DNA of 35,401 nt from Prochlorococcus sp. AG-412-C21. Lineage in GTDB: Bacteria; Cyanobacteriota; Cyanobacteriia; PCC-6307; Cyanobiaceae. Made by a program: the position numbers and the translations under genes. This document shows, in pieces, positions 28,677-35,401 of the stretch. How positions within the stretch are numbered: position 1 is the first letter of the stretch; every line of letters starts with the position of its first letter. The notes under the pieces were generated by a model. The model did not search any database. It was not told the DNA's origin and was given only the letters and a program-made list of their open reading frames with translations. The stretch covers positions 1 through 35,401 of the forward strand of contig QCKZ01000011.1 of the NCBI GenBank assembly GCA_003214975.1, given 5' to 3'.

Positions 28677-29117
28677 TTATTTTTTGCTTTCCTTTACAAG
28701 TTTCTTTAGCCTTTTTTCATAATCACTTTTTATCTTCTTTGGAATGCTTTCAGGGCAAATATTAAGTGCGCTCCCAACAATCTGAAATGTGCCTGCGTTA
28801 TATAATCTTTTTTCGTCAAGTTTTTCTTTACCTAATTCTTTAATAGCTCCACCATGCTTGCCAATTATTACATTTGCAAAAGTAGCACTAGCAATGCCAA
28901 GACCTTTATTAAAATCTACTTCAGCTTTTGAAGCTATACAAAGATAAGAGGCCCCCATTTGTCGGTATAGGAAAAGATCTTTTTCAGAAGCAGCAATTAA
29001 ATTTTCTTCGGCTTTAGTTTGTTTATTTATTGTATTAATATCAAAAAGTGTAAAGGGTATAATAAGACTAATACCTAACAATTTAAGAAAATTTTTTGAA
29101 TAAAAATTAATACTCAT
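28677..29117 (-). CDS. Exported hypothetical protein
   Basis: I do not recognise this 146-residue protein. Residues 1-36 form a signal peptide or anchor: basic start (YSKNFLK), hydrophobic core (LLGISLIIPFTLF), polar end with a possible cleavage near QTKAEE. The mature part has two Cys, in SYLCIASKAEVDF and ALNICPESI, which might pair in the periplasm or lumen, and a Gly-rich middle (FNKGLGIASATFANVIIGKHGG). The C-terminus is Lys-rich. It converges on prs with 9 bp between stops and is divergent from nothing close; the next gene upstream is also minus-strand (62 bp). Codon use matches the neighbours. Confidence 0.7.
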   Translation of the reverse strand: MSINFYSKNFLKLLGISLIIPFTLFDINTINKQTKAEENLIAASEKDLFLYRQMGASYLCIASKAEVDFNKGLGIASATFANVIIGKHGGAIKELGKEKLDEKRLYNAGTFQIVGSALNICPESIPKKIKSDYEKRLKKLVKESKK

Positions 29118-29179
29118 TAACTAATAACATTTACTAAAAGATAACATTTTTGCTTTAAATATTAATTGATAGAAAGAAA

Positions 29180-29722
29180 TTACTTAATAATTTTTATTTC
29201 GTGATGATTCTCTACTATTTTTAGTTTATTTTTGTTCCATGAATAAATAACCCTGAATCTATAATTATCCGAATCTACTAGTCTTGTATGTTCAATAATA
29301 TACCAATCTTTATAAGAAGATTCAAAAATCATTTCGTGTTCATCGACTTGCTTAATATTTGAAATACCTTCTTCATTACTTAAATAAAAATTTTCCCTCA
29401 TAAGTTGGTGACCCTTTATGAATGCACGCATTTCTCCTTGTTCTTTATATTGGGGATTTTCCTCAAAGAAATTATATTTTTTTTCTGGGTACCAGGTGAA
29501 TTTATAGTGTGACTCCCATTCGGATTTATTCTCAAGAGCTTGTATATTTATGTTCATGCATAAATTATAAGTTTTTTGGACTTCATCAAGAAAATAGGAT
29601 CTATTGGATTTCCACAATCCAATATTTCTTGAAAACCATCTTTTTAAATTACTATTTAAATTAATTTCTGGAGAATTATTTTCACCAAAATTTAAATTTT
29701 TCTTTTGATTAATAACAACCAT
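29180..29722 (-). CDS. Possible CpcS/CpeS-like lipocalin-fold protein
   Basis: The N-terminal block RWFSRNIGLWKSNRSYFL resembles the GxWxSxR start of CpcS/CpeS bilin lyases, and the C-terminal YRFRVIYSWNKNKLKIVE followed by HHEIKI resembles the closing strand pair of that fold. The middle (ESHYKFTWYPEKK, GEMRAFIKGHQLMRE, YIIEHTRLV) fits a lipocalin-like beta barrel but not a specific function. There is no signal peptide. If it is a bilin lyase or bilin carrier it would be a relict in a cell with little or no phycobilisome. An unrelated lipocalin-like cyanobacterial family is the main alternative. It is divergent from sasA across 105 bp. Confidence 0.6.
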   Translation of the reverse strand: MVVINQKKNLNFGENNSPEINLNSNLKRWFSRNIGLWKSNRSYFLDEVQKTYNLCMNINIQALENKSEWESHYKFTWYPEKKYNFFEENPQYKEQGEMRAFIKGHQLMRENFYLSNEEGISNIKQVDEHEMIFESSYKDWYIIEHTRLVDSDNYRFRVIYSWNKNKLKIVENHHEIKIIK

Positions 29723-29827
29723 ATATAAAAAGTCGTATTTATTTCATAGCTTATCTGTAAAATAAATATAAATATCTTAATGTGTTTATAAGGATTAACA
29801 GCTTTTCAACACTTCAGGGAAAATCAT

Positions 29828-30946
29828 TTGAATGATAAAAAAGAGCTAAAATTAATACTTGTAGCAGCTAGAAATCAACTTTCTAGTAGTGATATTAAGT
29901 CCCTGATAGCTTATTTAGAATCGGATGATTGTGAATTTGAGATATCTCTTCAGATTTCTGAGCCAATAGAACAGCCGGAATTACTGGAATTACATAGATT
30001 AGTAGCTATTCCCGCTCTTATAAAGGTTTCCCCAGCTCCAAAGCAAATATTTGCTGGAAGTAATATTTTCTCTCAGTTACAGAAATGGTTGCCAAGATGG
30101 ACACAGGAAGGCTTAACAAAAAATCTGGGGATTAATTTGCAACCATCCAAAATTGATTCAATGAGAACTCAAAAAGAATTTCTATTGGAAGAGGAACTTC
30201 TTGTTTTGAGACAAGAGAATGAGACATTAACAAAAAGAATAGAATCTCAGGAAAGATTATTAAGAATGGTTGCGCATGAATTAAGAACTCCCTTAACGGC
30301 AGCTACTTTGGCTGTTCAAAGTCAAAAACTTGGACAAATTGATATTTCAAAATTGCAAGAGGTAATTAAAAGACGTCTTGAAGAGATTGAACTCTTATCT
30401 CAGGATCTTTTAGAGGTTGGAACAACCAAATGGGAAGCATTATTTAACCCTCAGAAAATTGACTTAGGTAATATTAGTGCTGAAGTAATACTTGAATTAG
30501 AAAAATTCTGGAGATTAAGGAATATTGAAATTGATACTGATATCCCCTCTGATCTGCCAAGTGTATTTGCAGATCAAAGAAGAATGAGGCAAGTATTTTT
30601 AAATTTAATTGAAAATGCTATTAAATTTTCAAAAGATTCTGGATCTATAAAAATAACAATGATTCACAAGACAAATCAATGGGTAGAAATAACAATTTGT
30701 GACAAAGGTGCAGGTATTCCTTTGAGTGAACAAAAAAGAATTTTTCTGGACAGAGTTAGGCTCCCACAGACTTCTGAGGGGACTTCAGGATTTGGGATTG
30801 GGTTGTCTGTATGCAGGAGAATAGTACAAGTCCATGGGGGGAGAATATGGGTTGTATCTGAAATTGGTGTAGGTTCCTGCTTCCATTTTACCGTTCCTGT
30901 ATGGCAAGGACAAAACAAAGAGCAACAATACTTGACGAAAGGCTAG
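29828..30946 (+). CDS. sasA: SasA, circadian-output sensor histidine kinase
   Basis: SasA reads the KaiC state and phosphorylates the response regulator RpaA, driving day/night transcription. The N-terminal 100 residues are the KaiB-like thioredoxin-fold domain ([19 protein letters not shown] to [11 protein letters not shown]). A coiled coil (about residues 118-145) leads to the phosphorylated His150 in [13 protein letters not shown], then the N box NLIENAIKF, and G boxes DKGAGIP and GFGIGLSVC. At 372 residues it is normal. The start is TTG at 29828, with a GGGA Shine-Dalgarno-like element about ten bases upstream; the nearby ATG at 29832 is out of frame. It has no transmembrane helix, as expected. 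Confidence 0.95.
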   Translation: MNDKKELKLILVAARNQLSSSDIKSLIAYLESDDCEFEISLQISEPIEQPELLELHRLVAIPALIKVSPAPKQIFAGSNIFSQLQKWLPRWTQEGLTKNLGINLQPSKIDSMRTQKEFLLEEELLVLRQENETLTKRIESQERLLRMVAHELRTPLTAATLAVQSQKLGQIDISKLQEVIKRRLEEIELLSQDLLEVGTTKWEALFNPQKIDLGNISAEVILELEKFWRLRNIEIDTDIPSDLPSVFADQRRMRQVFLNLIENAIKFSKDSGSIKITMIHKTNQWVEITICDKGAGIPLSEQKRIFLDRVRLPQTSEGTSGFGIGLSVCRRIVQVHGGRIWVVSEIGVGSCFHFTVPVWQGQNKEQQYLTKG

Positions 30947-30987
30947 CCTTACTCTTAATTTTTAATAAGCTGCTATGCTTATTTCCT

Positions 30988-31060
30988 GGCCCCATCGTCT
31001 AGAGGCCTAGGACACCTCCCTTTCACGGAGGCGACAGGGGTTCGAATCCCCTTGGGGCTA
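30988..31060 (+). tRNA. tRNA-Glu (TTC)
   Basis: A full cloverleaf can be drawn: acceptor GGCCCCA with TGGGGCT, D arm containing CTAGAGGCCTAGGA, anticodon stem CCTCC/GGAGG around loop CTTTCAC (anticodon TTC at 31022-31024), T arm AGGGG/CCCCT around TTCGAAT, and discriminator A at 31060. The G1-U72 closing pair and discriminator A are usual for cyanobacterial and plastid tRNA-Glu. CCA is not encoded. Besides translation, this tRNA normally supplies glutamyl-tRNA for the first committed step of chlorophyll and haem synthesis. Confidence 0.97.
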
Positions 31061-31076
31061 TTATTTAAATTTTTAA

Positions 31077-31613
31077 TTAATTTATTGATGATTTTGCTTG
31101 CCTATCTACGGCAATCAAATTTTCAGAAAGATCTTTTTTTAGTCTTTTCTCTATCATCCCTATTGGCATCCACTGACAACCTTGAACAGTTAGATCATAA
31201 ATTAATGAATTTTTTGAAGTATTTTTAATATTTTGAATTTTCCAACTACCTTCAAATTTTCGGAAATCTCCTTTAATCAAATTAAATTTTAAAATGCCAA
31301 GCTCTTTATCTTCAAATAAATCGATAGTTACTTCAGCTGAAAATTTCATGCCAAGGAAATCTTGTGCTCCAACTTGTTTCAGATGGACATTATTGTTCTT
31401 TTGATATATTTTTTTGCTTGAAAGTAGATTTGGGATATAAATATTTAGTCGATCATAATCTGTTAAAACATTCCATAACGAATCGAAACTTGCAGAAGTA
31501 GTTAGTTGAGCTGCAAGTCTTCTTGTCCCGCCAGAAAGCTTTTCCATCGTTTGCTCAATTGTCCTGAAATCACTTTTTTTAGAATGATCTACTGATTCTT
31601 GAGGATTAATCAT
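31077..31613 (-). CDS. START/SRPBCC (cyclase/dehydrase-like) protein
   Basis: This 178-residue soluble protein matches the polyketide cyclase/dehydrase or Coq10-like SRPBCC fold: RRLAAQLTTSASFDSLWNVLTDYDRLNIYIPNL opening in two parts (the SFDSLWNVLTDYDRL helix-strand, about residues 42-57), then HLKQVGAQDFLGMKFSAEV and FEGSWKIQ strands and a long C-terminal helix. Such proteins bind lipids, quinones or pigments in a deep cavity. I cannot assign the ligand. The stop is 16 bp from the tRNA-Glu 3' end on the opposite strand. It is divergent from petH across 182 bp. Confidence 0.8.
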   Translation of the reverse strand: MINPQESVDHSKKSDFRTIEQTMEKLSGGTRRLAAQLTTSASFDSLWNVLTDYDRLNIYIPNLLSSKKIYQKNNNVHLKQVGAQDFLGMKFSAEVTIDLFEDKELGILKFNLIKGDFRKFEGSWKIQNIKNTSKNSLIYDLTVQGCQWMPIGMIEKRLKKDLSENLIAVDRQAKSSIN

Positions 31614-31735
31614 AAATGAATTTTTTAATTAGATAAAAAATTATTTCTGTGTAACTATACAGATAAAAACAACAAATAATGAAAAATAAAAATAATTTGA
31701 TTAAATTATTCCGATCTCAAAACGTAACCATTTTT

Positions 31736-31767
31736 GTAAAATCACTACAAATTAAACTACAAATTGA
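31736..31767 (+). promoter_or_regulatory. Repeats in the petH upstream region
   Basis: A 10-base direct repeat, ACTACAAATT, occurs at 31744-31753 and 31756-31765, a 12-base period. The first copy overlaps TGTA-N7-TACA (31735-31749), which resembles the NtcA consensus but has a spacer one base short. TAATCT or TATATA, both within 20 bp downstream, could be the -10 box. These are direct observations; a binding protein is not known, and a nitrogen or redox regulator of petH is only inference. Confidence 0.3.
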
Positions 31768-31792
31768 TAATCTTTTATATAAAGAAAACTAA

Positions 31793-32905
<1,113 letters not shown>

Positions 32906-33015
32906 ATCTTTGATATTTAAATTTAATTTTATCTTTAGAGATACTTTTTGATTTAGACACAATATGTAGCTAATCTTAGAAAAAAAGAGGATTTTAAAAA
33001 AAGAATACTAATAAT

Positions 33016-34539
33016 ATGCCTTCAACTTTAAGTAATCCTCTAAGATTGGGTTTACGGCAGGAAAGAGTCATATCTCCACAATGCTTAGTAATATTTGGTG
33101 CTAGTGGAGACCTTACTCATAGAAAATTAATACCAGCCTTATTTGAACTCTATTTGCAAAGAAGAATTCCTAGTGAATTTGGAATAGTTGGTTGTGCGAG
33201 AAGACCTTGGACTGATAATGATTTTAGAGAAAAGATGAAAGTAAAGCTCTCCAATCAAATATCAGGTAATGAAAAGGAATGGGAACAATTTTCTAATTAT
33301 CTTTTCTATGAACCAGTTGACTTACAACAAAGTGATCATGTCGTTAGGCTTTCTAAAAGATTAAATGAAATTGATAAAACACAAGCTACTCATGGAAATA
33401 GAACATTTTATTTATCCGTATCACCTAATTTCTATGCAAGTGGATGTAAAGTTCTTAAAGAGGCTGGCCTTTTAAATGACCCTAAGAAAAGTCGTTTAGT
33501 GATTGAAAAACCTTTTGGAAGAGATTATTCAAGTGCAAAAAAATTGAACAAGATTGTTCAAAGTTGTGCTGAAGAAAGTCAGATTTATAGGATTGATCAT
33601 TATTTGGGTAAAGAGACAGTTCAAAACATTCTTGTTTTGAGGTTTGCTAACACTATTTTTGAACCAATCTGGAACAGAAATTATATATCAAGTGTTCAAA
33701 TCACTTCATCTGAAACAGTAGGGGTTGAAGATAGAGCAGGTTATTACGAAAGTTCTGGCGCTTTAAGAGATATGCTTCAAAATCATATGACTCAAATGCT
33801 TGCTGTTACTGCTATGGAACCTCCTGGGAAATTTGAACCAGAAGCAATTAGAAATGAAAAAGCTAAGGTTCTTCAAGCTTCAAAACTTGCTGACGAAAAT
33901 GAACCGTGGAATTGTTGTATAAGAGGTCAATATGTAGAGGGAGGAAATATCTCAAATCGACTCAAAGGATATAGGCAAGAAGATGGTGTGCATTTTAATA
34001 GCACTACAGAAACTTATCTTGCAGCAAAAGTTTTCGTTGATAACTGGCGTTGGCAAGGGGTACCTTTTTATTTGAGAACGGGGAAAAGACTACCCAAAAG
34101 ACTTGGAGAAATAGTCTTGACTTTCAAAGACGTTCCTGTTCATTTATTTGAATCAACAATAATTAACCCTGCACCAAATCAACTTGTTCTTAGAATTCAG
34201 CCAAATGAAGGCGCTACTTTTAAATTCGAGGTAAAGTCACCTGGTTCTGGAATGAAATCCAGACCTGTTGAGATGGAATTTTCTTATGATGAATCATTTG
34301 GAGAACCCTCAGATGAAGGCTATGTAAGATTATTAGCCGATGCAATGCTTTCTGATCCAACCTTATTTACAAGAAGTGATGAAGTAGAGGCTGCGTGGAA
34401 ACTTTATACGCCATTAATAGAATTGATGGATAATTCTCCTTGGAAGTTACCTATTTATAATTATGAATCTATGACGTGGGGACCTCCTGAGTCTGATCAA
34501 TTACTTTCAAAAGATAATATTTTCTGGCGCAGACCTTAA
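33016..34539 (+). CDS. zwf: Glucose-6-phosphate 1-dehydrogenase
   Basis: This enzyme oxidises glucose 6-phosphate and makes NADPH in the oxidative pentose phosphate pathway, the main night-time carbon route in cyanobacteria. The NADP fold begins VIFGASGDLTHRKLIPALFEL (about residues 25-44). The substrate and catalytic block is RIDHYLGKETVQNIL (about 193-207), and the EKPFGRD segment holds another conserved site. At 507 residues it is typical. Cys residues, relevant to the OpcA/thioredoxin control known in other cyanobacteria, are present (for example near residues 22, 59 and 156). opcA starts 2 bp after the stop, so the pair forms an operon. Confidence 0.97.
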   Translation: MPSTLSNPLRLGLRQERVISPQCLVIFGASGDLTHRKLIPALFELYLQRRIPSEFGIVGCARRPWTDNDFREKMKVKLSNQISGNEKEWEQFSNYLFYEPVDLQQSDHVVRLSKRLNEIDKTQATHGNRTFYLSVSPNFYASGCKVLKEAGLLNDPKKSRLVIEKPFGRDYSSAKKLNKIVQSCAEESQIYRIDHYLGKETVQNILVLRFANTIFEPIWNRNYISSVQITSSETVGVEDRAGYYESSGALRDMLQNHMTQMLAVTAMEPPGKFEPEAIRNEKAKVLQASKLADENEPWNCCIRGQYVEGGNISNRLKGYRQEDGVHFNSTTETYLAAKVFVDNWRWQGVPFYLRTGKRLPKRLGEIVLTFKDVPVHLFESTIINPAPNQLVLRIQPNEGATFKFEVKSPGSGMKSRPVEMEFSYDESFGEPSDEGYVRLLADAMLSDPTLFTRSDEVEAAWKLYTPLIELMDNSPWKLPIYNYESMTWGPPESDQLLSKDNIFWRRP

Positions 34540-34541
34540 AA

Positions 34542-35401
34542 ATGAAACCTCAATTAACACTCCAAACCCCATTAGAGCTTCCTTATCAGGAAATTTCCAA
34601 TTACCTTAATAAGTTATGGATTGCAGAAGATAAAGATAATACTGGAGCTAATACTTTTACATTAATGGTCTGGCAACCTGCCTGGCTAGAACAATGTTTA
34701 GTTCAAAAAGGATTAGTAAATGGACCAATTACTGGAAATTTAAGTCCAGATATAATTGAAGTAGCCAAAAAATTTATACTAGATCAAGGACTCCCTATCA
34801 CTACTTCCCTTAATAGCGAAGAATTATTGAATTTGTTGAAGGAAAATTTATCTAATAAAGACTTTGAAGACTTTAGAGGACAATTTTTTGAATCATCAAT
34901 AAGTACATTAAATCCAAGGAGATTAATAACTTTAGCTCCAACGTTAAATAAAAATTCAGATATCAAAACTTTTGTATCCGCGTACTGTCCATTAAGTGAT
35001 ACGCCAGCTATGCAACCTATATGTGGGGATTTAGTTGTTATTAGGGGAGACTCTGTCTCAATAAACCAAAAAGGATTAAAAATAATTGATGAATTATCTA
35101 TTGATGAATTACCTTCTTGGCTTTGGTGGAATGGAAGCCTGGATGAATCGCCTCAAATTTTTGAATACTTTACTAATCATGGTTTAAGGTTAATAATTGA
35201 TACTGCTCTTGGATCGCCTAACAGATGTTTAAAAATTTTAGATCAATTAAAGAAATCAAATAAAGCTATTAATGATTTAAATTGGGTCAGGTTGAAAAAT
35301 TGGAGGGAATCATTGGCGATGATTTTTGATCCGCCATCGAGGAGACCAATTTTAAATCATATTACTGATATTGATATTGATATTGCAGGAGATCATATAA
35401 T
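34542..35401 (+). CDS. opcA: OpcA, glucose-6-phosphate dehydrogenase assembly protein (3' end outside window)
   Basis: OpcA is the allosteric, redox-linked activator of glucose-6-phosphate dehydrogenase. The frame stays open from ATG 34542 to the window edge, giving 286 codons so far; the known proteins are about 430 residues. It starts MKPQLTLQTPLELPY and contains the typical NTFTLMVWQPAWLEQ, ANIGD-region equivalents around PMQ/ICGDLVVIRGD, LPSWLWWNGSL and NDLNWVRLKNWRESLA blocks. It lies 2 bp after zwf, the usual cyanobacterial zwf-opcA pair. Translation coupling is likely. Confidence 0.92.
   Translation, partial: MKPQLTLQTPLELPYQEISNYLNKLWIAEDKDNTGANTFTLMVWQPAWLEQCLVQKGLVNGPITGNLSPDIIEVAKKFILDQGLPITTSLNSEELLNLLKENLSNKDFEDFRGQFFESSISTLNPRRLITLAPTLNKNSDIKTFVSAYCPLSDTPAMQPICGDLVVIRGDSVSINQKGLKIIDELSIDELPSWLWWNGSLDESPQIFEYFTNHGLRLIIDTALGSPNRCLKILDQLKKSNKAINDLNWVRLKNWRESLAMIFDPPSRRPILNHITDIDIDIAGDHI

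Noticed and set aside
28664..28686. ATAAT/ATTAT stem followed by a T-run between prs and the minus-strand gene
   Set aside because: Five A-T pairs only, partly inside both coding ends; too weak to call a terminator.
31735..31749. NtcA site before petH
   Set aside because: Spacer is 7 bases and not 8; kept only as a low-scored observation and not as a site call.
35367..35384. Three tandem GATATT hexamers
   Set aside because: They are in frame within opcA and encode an Asp-Ile repeat; simple-sequence drift in AT-rich DNA is enough to explain them.

Overview
This window is a stretch of an AT-rich, tightly packed cyanobacterial chromosome. The mix of genes points to a high-light-type Prochlorococcus. 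There is a thylakoid ferredoxin-NADP reductase (petH) without the phycobilisome-linker domain, a SasA clock kinase, a CyanoP lipoprotein, zwf followed by opcA, a tRNA-Glu with no encoded CCA, very short intergenic gaps, and TTG or GTG starts on several genes. I see no insertion sequences, prophage genes, CRISPR arrays or rRNA. The genus is inferred from family-level recognition, not from a database search.

Layout. Positions 1-4329 hold the 3' part of recB and all of recD (recombination and repair). Positions 4468-8335 hold a plus-strand cluster: a DEAD-box RNA helicase preceded by a stable hairpin, a small exported Cys-containing protein, and an ABC exporter. Positions 8353-8910 encode CyanoP on the minus strand. 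recR and lipA (9014-10516) run on the plus strand. From 16084 down to 10513 lies a six-gene minus-strand operon: lysA, cdaA, uppS, bioB, trhO and an unidentified gene, with gaps of 28 bp or less and one 4-bp overlap. rimI (16171) is transcribed divergently from lysA across an 86-bp gap that carries a 10-bp inverted repeat. clpC, a glycerol-dehydrogenase-like gene and an alpha/beta hydrolase follow on the plus strand (16791-21328). A PLP decarboxylase and cdsA are on the minus strand (23605-21341). An ABC1/UbiB-type kinase and a short RodZ-like HTH membrane protein follow on the plus strand. malQ (minus) and prs (plus) diverge from the longest non-coding gap, 250 bp. Two small minus-strand genes of uncertain role precede sasA, tRNA-Glu(TTC) and a minus-strand START-fold protein. 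The window ends with petH, zwf and the 5' part of opcA.

How the genes fit together. The lysA operon joins envelope precursor functions (diaminopimelate use, c-di-AMP signalling, undecaprenyl carrier) with biotin synthesis and tRNA wobble modification. petH, zwf and opcA are the two NADPH sources of the cell: photosynthetic electron flow by day and the oxidative pentose phosphate route at night. They lie on the same strand as sasA, the output kinase of the day/night timer. No gap exceeds 300 bases.

No clearly new multi-gene system stands out. The most interesting signals are the membrane-anchor-like N-terminus on FNR, the hairpin abutting the helicase start codon, the inverted repeat over the lysA/rimI promoter region, an RHL in place of the usual RHR motif in CdaA, and an unusual tRNA-Glu T-stem pair.
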